This document shows, piece by piece, positions 1 to 5,201 of a stretch of 5,849 bases of DNA (its first letter is position 1; every line of letters begins with the position of its first letter). Below the pieces are notes generated by a model. It searched no databases. It was not told where the DNA came from and saw nothing but the letters and a program-made list of their open reading frames with translations. Origin of the DNA: DASYHS01 sp035998295 (GTDB taxonomy: Bacteria > Pseudomonadota > Alphaproteobacteria > Azospirillales > Azospirillaceae); contig NZ_DASYHS010000273.1 of NCBI RefSeq assembly GCF_035998295.1, forward strand, positions 1 through 5,849, in the 5' to 3' direction. Position numbers and translations under genes: made by a program.

Positions 1-1452
1 GTTGGCCTTGATCGTGCCGGTGATGACGTCGACCGAGGGGCGCTGCGTCGCCATGATCAGGTGGATGCCCGCCGCGCGCGCCATCTGCGCCAGGCGCTGG
101 ATCGCCGCCTCGATGTCCTTGCCCGCGACCAGCATCAGGTCCGCCATCTCGTCGACGACGACCACGATGTAGGGGAGCGCCTTCAGCTCCATCGGCTGGT
201 CCTCGTAGATCGGCTGGCGCGTCGCCTTGTCGAAGCCGACCTGGATCTGACGGGTCACCGTCTCGCCGGCCTCCAGCAGCTCCTGGATCCGGGCGTTGTA
301 GCCTTCGATGTTGCGCACGCCGAAGCGGGCCATCGCGCGGTAGCGGTTCTCCATCTCGCGCACCGCCCATTTCAGCGCGACGATGGCCTTCTTCGGGTCG
401 GTGACGACGGGCGTCAGCAGGTGCGGGATGTCGTCGTAGACCGACAGCTCCAGCATCTTCGGGTCGACCATGATGAAGCGGCATTTCTCCGGCGGCAGCC
501 GGTAGAGCAGCGACAGGATCATGGTGTTGATCGCGACCGACTTGCCCGACCCGGTGGTGCCGGCGATCAGGAGGTGGGGCATCCGGGCGAGGTCGACCAC
601 CATGGGCGTGCCGCCGATGTCCTTGCCCAGCACGAGCGCCAGCTTCGCCGTGGAGGCGTTGAAGCTCTCATGCGTCAGCATCTCGCGCAGGAACACGGTC
701 TCGCGGGTCGGGTTCGGCAGCTCGATGCCCATGACGCTGCGGCCGGGCACGATCGCGATGCGCACGGTGACCGCGCGCATCGAGCGCGCGATGTCCTCGG
801 CGAGGTTGATGACGCGGCTGGACTTCGTGCCCGGCGCGGGCTCGAGTTCGTAGAGGGTGACGACCGGCCCGGTCCGGACCTCCATGATCTCGCCGCGGAC
901 GCCGAAATTGCGCAGGACCGTCTCCAGCTCGCGCGCCTTCCCGGCAAGCTCGCGCTCATCGAGTTCCTGGTCCTTGGGCGGGGGAGGGGCCCGCAGCAGC
1001 GTGATCGCCGGCAGCTCGTAGGGGGCGTCGGACAGCCTGCCCAGCACGGGAGCGTCCGGGAGGCCGTCGCCTTCCTCCCCGTCCTCGCCCGTTTCCTCCG
1101 GCACCGTGTCCGGATCGGGGGCGTCTTCCGGCGCTTCGCGCTCGAAGGTGGCGAGAAGGCCGGCGCGCAGGTTGGTCTCGGCCCATTCGATGCCGGCAAG
1201 GAACGCGTTGGCGGCCACGACGGCCGCGGCCTCGTCCTGCTGCCCCGTCCCGTAGACGATCGTTTCATCCGGCCGCCCGAGATCGGCGACCACGTCCCAT
1301 TCGACGGCGCCGTCGGGCCAAGTGTTCTGGGCCAGGCGGAACCGCTTGCTGTTCACGGCGCACCAGAGATTGAACTCCTGCGCCGAGACGATATCTCCGG
1401 CCGTCGGCTCCGCGGCGGTGCGGCTGTCGGGGTGCTTGGTCATCGAATCCAT
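1..1452 (-). CDS. ftsK: FtsK/SpoIIIE-family DNA translocase, soluble form, partial (C-terminus beyond left edge)
   Basis: ATP-driven double-stranded DNA pump that clears or resolves chromosome ends at division. The reverse strand gives 484 residues ending in the family signature TGTIKAN. Walker A GTTGSGKS is at residues 298-305 (catalytic K304); Walker B is a run of valines followed by D434-E435; the segment HLIMATQRPSVDVITG follows. The alpha/beta motor region begins near residue 145. Before it lie about 100 residues I do not recognise, rich in W, D and A, then an acidic linker (about 104-131). I see no hydrophobic membrane segment, whereas typical proteobacterial FtsK has about four N-terminal helices. 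An in-frame stop at 1513-1515 and the neighbouring PAS gene exclude a longer N-terminus. The start is the ATG at 1452 (AGGA 11 nt upstream) or, less likely, the ATG at 1443. The rest of the motor and any gamma winged-helix domain lie outside the window. It resembles the layout of Bacillus SftA (soluble FtsK); that comparison is from family knowledge. Confidence 0.95.
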   Translation of the reverse strand, partial: MDSMTKHPDSRTAAEPTAGDIVSAQEFNLWCAVNSKRFRLAQNTWPDGAVEWDVVADLGRPDETIVYGTGQQDEAAAVVAANAFLAGIEWAETNLRAGLLATFEREAPEDAPDPDTVPEETGEDGEEGDGLPDAPVLGRLSDAPYELPAITLLRAPPPPKDQELDERELAGKARELETVLRNFGVRGEIMEVRTGPVVTLYELEPAPGTKSSRVINLAEDIARSMRAVTVRIAIVPGRSVMGIELPNPTRETVFLREMLTHESFNASTAKLALVLGKDIGGTPMVVDLARMPHLLIAGTTGSGKSVAINTMILSLLYRLPPEKCRFIMVDPKMLELSVYDDIPHLLTPVVTDPKKAIVALKWAVREMENRYRAMARFGVRNIEGYNARIQELLEAGETVTRQIQVGFDKATRQPIYEDQPMELKALPYIVVVVDEMADLMLVAGKDIEAAIQRLAQMARAAGIHLIMATQRPSVDVITGTIKAN

Positions 1453-1494
1453 GGCGTCTCTGGTCCTGCGGCCCGCTGCCCCGGGGCCGGCGCG

Positions 1495-1540
1495 ATTGTA
1501 GCGCCGCCTCGTCTAGATATAGTTAAAATCCGTAAAGCAT
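1495..1540 (-). promoter_or_regulatory. AT-rich intergenic patch, possible ftsK promoter
   Basis: This is an AT-rich stretch in an otherwise GC-rich window, in the 94-base gap between the PAS gene stop and the FtsK start. Read on the minus strand it contains two -10-like hexamers, TATATC (1516-1521) and TACAAT (1495-1500), the latter about 40 nt before the ATG. I found no convincing -35 at normal spacing for either. A weak 4-bp hairpin (CCCT/AGGG, 1541-1552) followed by T-rich sequence overlaps the PAS stop and could be a poor terminator. Read-through from the PAS gene is equally possible. Confidence 0.3.
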
Positions 1541-1546
1541 CCCTCG

Positions 1547-2020
1547 TCAGGGTACGCGCGGCACCGCGATCGCGACGATGCTCGGCCGCTCGATCCGATA
1601 GGCGCCGACGAGGATCTTGCTCACCGTCTCGCCGTCCTCGGACAGGGGGAGCACCAGGCGCTCCCAGGTCGAGGTCTGGCCGTCGAACTCGGCGGTGTAG
1701 AGGCGTGCGGCGGGACGCTTCAGGTCCCGCACGCTCTCGTACTCGACGCGGAGTTGCCGGCGCTGCTCGTCCGGCAGCTCCGCGATCGACTGGCCGGCCC
1801 GGTCCGTCCGGAAATTCTCGGCGAAGTTCTGCCCGTAATAGCTGTATACGAAGTCGCCGTCCGGACCGATGTCCATGATCAGCAGATTGCCGAGCCAGGG
1901 GCGCAGGGCCGCGGGATCGAGGTCCGAGGCGAGGGGAATGCCGCCTTGGGCCCGTTCGAGCCAATGCGCGTGGAGGCCCAGCAACTTGGGGTGGCGAAGA
2001 GTGAGTGTGTCTTCGGTCAT
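1547..2020 (-). CDS. PAS-domain protein of the PAS_5 type, 157 aa
   Basis: Small cytoplasmic protein made almost entirely of one PAS-like sensory domain. Evidence for the PAS_5 family (PF07310 as I recall it) is the arrangement HPKLLGLHAHW at residues 10-20, a D-P-A-L-R-P-WLGN segment (35-45), a strand ending in LIMDIGPDGDFVYSYYGQNF (47-66), and a late strand E-RLVLPLSEDGETVSKILVGAYR (120-142) ending the fold. Such proteins are common, usually in many copies, in Rhodospirillales and related alphaproteobacteria; ligand and role are mostly unknown. There is no output domain, so it would act through a partner. The ATG at 2020 begins the recognisable family sequence; a longer reading to 2146 adds a low-complexity R/P stretch that looks non-coding. 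The ribosome site is weak (GAGAAGA directly against the ATG). It precedes the FtsK gene in the same direction with a 94-base gap, so co-transcription is possible. No TM segment or signal peptide is seen. Confidence 0.88.
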   Translation of the reverse strand: MTEDTLTLRHPKLLGLHAHWLERAQGGIPLASDLDPAALRPWLGNLLIMDIGPDGDFVYSYYGQNFAENFRTDRAGQSIAELPDEQRRQLRVEYESVRDLKRPAARLYTAEFDGQTSTWERLVLPLSEDGETVSKILVGAYRIERPSIVAIAVPRVP

Positions 2021-2167
2021 TCTTCTCGGGGACGGGCTGGGGCGGGCATGGTGCCGTGGCTCCGGAACGGGTATCAGGGGGCCGCGCGTGGGCGCAAGGG
2101 CTTTTGTTCGGATGCGGGCTCGCCGGCGTCGAGGCAAAGCCGGCACGGGACGAAGGCGTTAATACCG

Positions 2168-2196
2168 TTGTCCCACCTTCCCGCCACGGCCATATT
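2168..2196 (+). promoter_or_regulatory. Putative sigma-70 promoter for the small membrane protein
   Basis: TTGTCC (2168-2173) and CATATT (2191-2196) are separated by exactly 17 bases, each matching the consensus -35 and -10 at four of six positions. A start of transcription near 2203 would give a leader of about 50 nt to the GTG at 2255. It lies in the 234-base divergent gap (2021-2254), which otherwise shows no open frame with protein-like composition. I found no equally good promoter facing the PAS gene on the minus strand. Consensus matching by eye only. Confidence 0.42.
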
Positions 2197-2240
2197 AACG
2201 ATTGCTTAGCCTCGATGATGTCGTAATCGCACGCGGACTT

Positions 2241-2245
2241 GGAGG
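2241..2245 (+). promoter_or_regulatory. Ribosome binding site GGAGG deciding a GTG start
   Basis: A near-perfect Shine-Dalgarno GGAGG lies 9 nt before the GTG at 2255. It is the strongest ribosome site in the window and is the main reason to accept the short downstream reading frame as a gene. Confidence 0.7.
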
Positions 2246-2254
2246 TGTGCGAAA

Positions 2255-2446
2255 GTGGATCGTGCCGTGAAAGATACCGTCGTCCTCGGGCGCGACGCCG
2301 CGCATGGGAACCAGGAGGCCGCCACGAGGCCGACGGACGCGAAGCTGCCCTTGCGGCGCCGGGTCCTGATCCTCCTCGTCCTCGCGGCCGGCGCATGGGG
2401 CCTCGTTGGTCTTGCCGTGTACGGGCTGGGTGCGCTTTTCTTCTGA
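2255..2446 (+). CDS. Small single-pass inner-membrane protein, 63 aa
   Basis: Not assigned to a family. It starts at GTG and reads a polar N-terminal half of about 34 residues (rich in D, R, T, A), then a basic patch RRR (about 34-36), then a hydrophobic run to the end (LILLVLAAGAWGLVGLAVYG and a final ALFF). By the positive-inside rule the N-terminus is cytoplasmic and the C-terminus sits at or just beyond the outer face of the membrane. The strong GGAGG site and the putative promoter at 2168-2196 support expression. It is divergent from the PAS gene and 76 bases ahead of the EpmC-like gene, with an inverted repeat between. Many alphaproteobacteria carry such tiny one-helix proteins of unknown role. 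Function unknown; existence fairly likely. Confidence 0.72.
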   Translation: MDRAVKDTVVLGRDAAHGNQEAATRPTDAKLPLRRRVLILLVLAAGAWGLVGLAVYGLGALFF

Positions 2447-2474
2447 GGCCGCGCGGAACCTCGGGCTCCTGAAC

Positions 2475-2513
2475 GTTTTCGGGAAGCGGCAACCGTAACG
2501 GCCGCTTCCGAAC
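2475..2513. terminator. Inverted repeat between small membrane gene and EpmC-like gene (terminator or leader hairpin)
   Basis: A perfect 9-bp stem, GGAAGCGGC (2482-2490) with GCCGCTTCC (2501-2509), encloses a 10-base loop. Allowing bulges it extends outward (GTT..CGG against CCGAAC) over 2475-2513. There is no T tract after it, so a classical intrinsic terminator is not established. It ends 9 to 13 nt before the ATG at 2523, so it could equally be a leader hairpin or an operator for the next gene. Confidence 0.45.
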
Positions 2514-2522
2514 CTCGACACG

Positions 2523-3149
2523 ATGATCCTTTCCCCGATCGACGCCGAAACCCTTCCCGACGCGCTGGACACGTTCGGGGCGAACCTCGCCGGCGATCCC
2601 TTCGCCCGCACGGCCTTCGCACGCATCCGGGACAGCCGCCGGAACGCGCGCGGCGGCGAGGAGCGCTGGAGGGCGGACGCCCTGACGCTCGCCGCCTCCC
2701 TCGGGATCGAGACGCTCGACGAGGAGCCCCGGGCGGCGTTCAGCTGGGACGGCCGCCGCATCCGCACACGCAGCGAACCCTCGGTCCTGATCCACGAGAT
2801 CGCCCATTGGCAGCTCTGCCCGCCGGAGAGGCGGGAGCTCTACGACTTCGGGCTCGGCGCCGGGCCGGAGACGGGCCGCAGGGCCGACGCGGACGCCGTC
2901 GCCGTCGCCAGCCCCGAGGAACGCCAGGACGAGGAGTGCCTGACCTCGCTGCTGGGCATCCTGTGGGAGGTCGAGCTGGGCCAGCCCGGGCTGCTGGCCT
3001 TCCTGGAGCAGAACTGGCTGGAAGGGTACCGGCGGCCCGCGGCGGCCGAGCATTTCCAACGGTCCGTCGCCCGCCTGCGTGCGGCCGGCTTCCTCGACCC
3101 CGACGGGCGGCCGGTGCGGCGCGCGCGCCGTGCCGGGGAGCCTCTCTGA
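2523..3149 (+). CDS. EpmC (YfcM)-like HExxH metalloprotein, 208 aa
   Basis: The metal motif HEIAHW is at residues 91-96 (H91, E92, H95). Six residues later come RREL (103-106) and DFG (108-110), then GPETG (114-118). This spacing, HEIAHW-x6-RREL-x-DFG, coincides with the sequence of E. coli EpmC/YfcM as I remember it; that enzyme hydroxylates the modified lysine of elongation factor P using a metal held by an HExxH-type site. A later acidic pair (E137-E138), before the helix SLLGILWEVELG (142-153), is a candidate for a further metal ligand. The length (EpmC is about 180 residues) is compatible. The first 80 residues are not recognisable to me. Similarity is restricted to the metal region, so the substrate may differ; an ImmA/IrrE-like or other zincin peptidase is the alternative. 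No signal peptide, so cytoplasmic. The ATG at 2523 is the only usable start after the in-frame stop at 2496, yet it has no ribosome site. CDS near certain, hydroxylase role tentative. Confidence 0.85.
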   Translation: MILSPIDAETLPDALDTFGANLAGDPFARTAFARIRDSRRNARGGEERWRADALTLAASLGIETLDEEPRAAFSWDGRRIRTRSEPSVLIHEIAHWQLCPPERRELYDFGLGAGPETGRRADADAVAVASPEERQDEECLTSLLGILWEVELGQPGLLAFLEQNWLEGYRRPAAAEHFQRSVARLRAAGFLDPDGRPVRRARRAGEPL

Positions 3150-3240
3150 ACAAGCACCCGGGGTGGAAAACTCCGGATCGGGCATTCCGTCGGATGCAAC
3201 CACTGCGGGGGAAAGGTTGCGGAGTGGCGTGTATGTTCGC

Positions 3241-3261
3241 TTGACGTGACGCTGCGCAGCG
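3241..3261 (+). promoter_or_regulatory. -35-like TTGACG followed by a 12-bp palindrome upstream of the kinase
   Basis: TTGACG (3241-3246) matches the -35 consensus at five of six bases, but no -10 is seen 16-18 bases downstream. It is followed by the perfect palindrome CGCTGCGCAGCG (3250-3261), which could be an operator half-site pair or chance in GC-rich DNA. The surrounding 156-base gap (3150-3305) also holds a small imperfect hairpin (3182-3197) and otherwise nothing I can name. Confidence 0.22.
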
Positions 3262-3294
3262 CGCCAGAGTGGTGCCGGTATTCTGCTTTTCGTT

Positions 3295-3299
3295 GAAGG
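3295..3299 (+). promoter_or_regulatory. Ribosome binding site for the histidine kinase
   Basis: GAAGG lies 6 nt before the ATG at 3306, which supports that start over later in-frame codons and keeps both membrane helices in the protein. Confidence 0.6.
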
Positions 3300-3305
3300 C
3301 TGTGC

Positions 3306-4607
3306 ATGGCCGGGGATCCGGGGCCGATTGGCCCGAGAGGGTTGGTTGGCCGGCGCCCGGACGGTGGGCTTCTCCTGCTCGCCGGAGCCGCCGTTCTATG
3401 CGCCGTCCCGGTGGTCTGGCGCGACGCGGCGCTTCCGGCCCTGGCCGGGAGCGTCCTGCTGCTGTGGATCTTCGTCGCGCGCGCGGCGGGATGGCGCCGG
3501 CGGTCCGGCGGCATCCCGGTCGAGGAGCTGGGGACGGGCCTGCCCGACCTGCTGGCGACCGTGCGCGGCGGGATCGTCACCCATGTGAACGTGGCGGGCG
3601 CCGAAATCCTGGGCCTGACGCCGGGCGACGTGGTCGGGCGACCGCTGTCCCGGTTCGTCGAGCGGCCGCCGGAGCCCGGCGGCTGGCGGCGGATAGAGCT
3701 GAACGGGAGGGACGGCGTGCCCATCCAGGCCGACGCCGTCTGGGTGGCGCGGGGCCACGCCGGTCCGGGGCTCCTGCTCGCCAGGCAACCGGCGGCACGG
3801 CTTCCGGACGACGCCTTGCGCGAGGCCAAGGAACTCGCGGAACTCTCCAGCCGCGCCAAGAACCGCCTGCTTGCCGACGTGAGCCATGAAATCCGTACGC
3901 CGCTCAACGCGATCATCGGCTTCTCCGAGATTCTGGTCGAGGACCTGCGCGACCAGGGCGTGCCGGAGCAGATCCTCGGCTATGCCGGCGACATTCGGGA
4001 GAGCGGCAACCACCTGCTCGCGATCGTGAACGACATGCTCGACCACGCGAAGATCCACACCGGCAACATGGACCTGCGCCGGGACGAGATCGACGTCGGG
4101 GAGCTGGTCGCATCGACGCTGCGCATGGTCGCGGTCCGCGCCGAGCAGGGGCGGGTGCGGCTGGTGCGGCAGGTCGCCCCGGGGATGCCGCACCTCGTGG
4201 CGGACGGGCTCAAGCTGAAGCAGATCCTGCTGAACCTGGTGACGAACGCTGTCAAATTCACGAAACCCGGAGGCACCGTCACCGTCGGAGCCGCGCCCGG
4301 CCCCGACGGGCGGGCGGACCTGTTCGTCGCCGACACGGGCATCGGCATGACGGCCGGCGAGATCGAGATCGCGATGCAGCCGTTCGGCCAAGTCTACGGG
4401 GCGATGGGACGCAGCGGCGAAGGGACGGGGCTGGGCCTGCCGCTGGCGCGGTCGCTGGCGGAGCTTCACGCAGGCGTGCTGCTGATCGAGAGCGAGCCCG
4501 GGCTCGGGACGCGCGCGACGGTGCGGCTGCCGGCGGAGCGGGTCCGGCATCCGCAGCCGGCCGACCTCGCGCGGAGCGCAGAGCAGGAGACGTGCGGCGG
4601 CGCCTGA
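3306..4607 (+). CDS. Membrane-bound PAS sensor histidine kinase (HisKA/HATPase), 433 aa
   Basis: Autophosphorylating sensor of a two-component system. Two membrane helices come first (about 20-38 and 41-62) with only a few residues between them, so there is no periplasmic sensing domain. A PAS-like domain follows (about 75-165, with GIVTHVNVAGAEILGLTPGDVVG). The HisKA dimerisation helix carries the H-box SHEIRTPLNAIIGFSEIL with phospho-acceptor H194. The ATPase domain has the N-box (N314 in LNLVTNAVKFT), G1 box DTGIG (343-347), F-box QPFGQV (358-363) and G2 box GEGTGLGL (371-378). All catalytic motifs look intact. The last ~25 residues are a polar tail with no receiver domain. No response regulator is adjacent, so it is an orphan here and its target is unknown; HisKA kinases of this layout in alphaproteobacteria often feed cell-cycle or general stress phosphorelays. 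It ends 22 bases before the convergent 54-residue gene. Confidence 0.95.
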   Translation: MAGDPGPIGPRGLVGRRPDGGLLLLAGAAVLCAVPVVWRDAALPALAGSVLLLWIFVARAAGWRRRSGGIPVEELGTGLPDLLATVRGGIVTHVNVAGAEILGLTPGDVVGRPLSRFVERPPEPGGWRRIELNGRDGVPIQADAVWVARGHAGPGLLLARQPAARLPDDALREAKELAELSSRAKNRLLADVSHEIRTPLNAIIGFSEILVEDLRDQGVPEQILGYAGDIRESGNHLLAIVNDMLDHAKIHTGNMDLRRDEIDVGELVASTLRMVAVRAEQGRVRLVRQVAPGMPHLVADGLKLKQILLNLVTNAVKFTKPGGTVTVGAAPGPDGRADLFVADTGIGMTAGEIEIAMQPFGQVYGAMGRSGEGTGLGLPLARSLAELHAGVLLIESEPGLGTRATVRLPAERVRHPQPADLARSAEQETCGGA

Positions 4608-4611
4608 CAGT

Positions 4612-4626
4612 CGGCCACGGGGGCCG
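4612..4626. terminator. Short GC hairpin between convergent genes, possible bidirectional terminator
   Basis: CGGCC (4612-4616) pairs with GGCCG (4622-4626) around a 5-base loop, inside the 22-base gap between the kinase stop and the stop of the minus-strand small gene. The stem is only 5 bp and has no T tract on either side, so it is a weak candidate supported mainly by position. Confidence 0.3.
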
Positions 4627-4629
4627 GCC

Positions 4630-4794
4630 TCAAGTGGCGCGTTCCTTCGTGGCCGTCTCCGGGGAGCGCGGCTCGCGGGGCCGTCCGGAAGCGGCCGGCG
4701 GCTTTCCTTTCGCCGTCCGTGCGGCGACGACGTCTTCGAGGCGGCGCAGTGGCCGGAGAAGATAAGGGCTTACCTGGTCGTCCGTCTGGGCCAT
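4630..4794 (-). CDS. Small conserved-looking protein with SPYLLRPLRRLEDV segment, 54 aa
   Basis: Reads an N-terminal segment DDQVSPYLLRPLRRLEDV (residues 5-22), then a lysine-, proline- and arginine-rich polar tail to residue 54. The first part looks like a short motif I associate with small uncharacterised alphaproteobacterial proteins (a '(V/I)SPYLLRPLR-LEE' type), from memory only. No membrane segment, no cysteines and no catalytic motif. The start is the ATG at 4794 with GAGG 8 nt upstream; a much longer reading of the frame up to 5232 crosses the zinc-ribbon gene in antisense and lacks protein character. Its leader contains two interleaved inverted repeats (see 4802-4863). Basic tail and small size would fit a binding partner or RNA/DNA-associated protein, but that is speculation. 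Confidence 0.72.
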   Translation of the reverse strand: MAQTDDQVSPYLLRPLRRLEDVVAARTAKGKPPAASGRPREPRSPETATKERAT

Positions 4795-4801
4795 GGTCGG
4801 G

Positions 4802-4863
4802 GCCTCGCCGTTGCGGTCCGCCCGAAGGTGATGGAGAAGGCGAGGCTTGCAAAGTCGGGCGGA
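4802..4863 (-). promoter_or_regulatory. Two interleaved inverted repeats in the leader of the 54-aa gene, possible pseudoknot over the ribosome site
   Basis: Read on the minus strand, a 9-bp pair TCCGCCCGA (4863-4855) / TCGGGCGGA (4825-4817) encloses GCCTCGCC (4846-4839), which is complementary over 8 bp to GGCGAGGC (4809-4802). The latter carries the GAGG ribosome site for the ATG at 4794. The order of arms (1,2,1',2') is that of an H-type pseudoknot, with connecting segments of 8, 13 and 7 nt. Both pairings are perfect. In DNA this GC-rich, 8-9 bp repeats within 60 bases are not very rare, so chance cannot be dismissed. Confidence 0.35.
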
Positions 4864-4962
4864 TGGGCCTTGGGAAGCAAAAAGGAAGTAACCGCAGGGA
4901 TCGAGGCATCCTAGTTCCCTGCCGGCGTGTTCGAACGTATGGCAATATGGGTGCGAGGAGCC

Positions 4963-5157
4963 ATGCAGATCGTCGACAGCCGGCCCGGATGCTACATGCT
5001 GGAATGCGAGTGCGCGCGGGGCGAGCAGTTCCGTGCCGAGCGGCTGACGCTCACGGTGGAATGCCCCCATTGCGGGCGAACCCGGCTGACGGCCGACCTC
5101 GTCGCGACCTGGGTGCTCCGGGCCCGGGGCGGCATGTCGGCCGACGCGGCGGACTGA
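4963..5157 (+). CDS. Small zinc-ribbon-like protein, 64 aa
   Basis: Unassigned small cytoplasmic protein. Cysteines at residues 10, 15, 17, 34 and 37 form a C-x-C (15/17) and a CPHCG knuckle (34-38), spaced like a four-cysteine zinc ribbon or rubredoxin-type knuckle pair; C10 may be an extra. The rest is short strands (VDSRPGCYMLECECA, RLTLTVECP) and a C-terminal segment ADLVATWVLRARGG. The ATG at 4963 follows AGGAG at very short spacing (2 nt); upstream alternatives in frame are GTG 4927 and ATG 4939 with no ribosome site. It is divergent from the 54-aa gene (168-base gap) and convergent with the Crp/Fnr gene. Role unknown; plausible as a metal-binding or nucleic-acid-binding adaptor. Confidence 0.7.
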   Translation: MQIVDSRPGCYMLECECARGEQFRAERLTLTVECPHCGRTRLTADLVATWVLRARGGMSADAAD

Positions 5158-5159
5158 TG

Positions 5160-5201
5160 CCGCGGCCCCGGCGCGTCCACGGGCGCGTTCATTCGCCGCG
5201 G
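5160..5201. repeat. GC-rich inverted repeats at convergent ends of zinc-ribbon and Crp/Fnr genes
   Basis: A 7-bp outer pair, CCGCGGC (5160-5166) with GCCGCGG (5195-5201), encloses shorter complementary bits (CGCG at 5172-5175 and 5184-5187). It spans the 31-base gap between the two stops and reaches into the Crp/Fnr 3' end. It may help terminate both transcripts, but there is no T tract and GC-rich composition makes such pairs common. Confidence 0.25.

Noticed and set aside
971..979. A GGGNAGGG (KOPS-like) match inside ftsK
   Set aside because: It falls in codons for a proline run in the FtsK linker, is single, and such matches are expected by chance in GC-rich DNA; E. coli KOPS need not apply to this host.
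61..1878. A 605-residue open frame on the plus strand
   Set aside because: It is antisense to the clearly recognisable FtsK gene and runs into the PAS gene. Its protein is R/D/H/L-rich low-complexity sequence typical of the opposite frame of GC-rich genes.
1440..3203. A 587-residue minus-strand open frame
   Set aside because: It overlaps the PAS gene and is antisense to the EpmC-like and small membrane genes, with P/R/G/A-rich sequence and no motif.
3196..3227. Overlapping short inverted repeats (GCAACC/GGTTGC and CCACT/AGTGG) upstream of the kinase
   Set aside because: Arms are only 5-6 bp and mutually overlapping; no promoter or ribosome site falls in them, so chance is the simplest explanation.
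3396..4550. A 384-residue minus-strand open frame
   Set aside because: It is the mirror frame of the histidine kinase, whose H, N, G1, F and G2 boxes are all intact on the plus strand.
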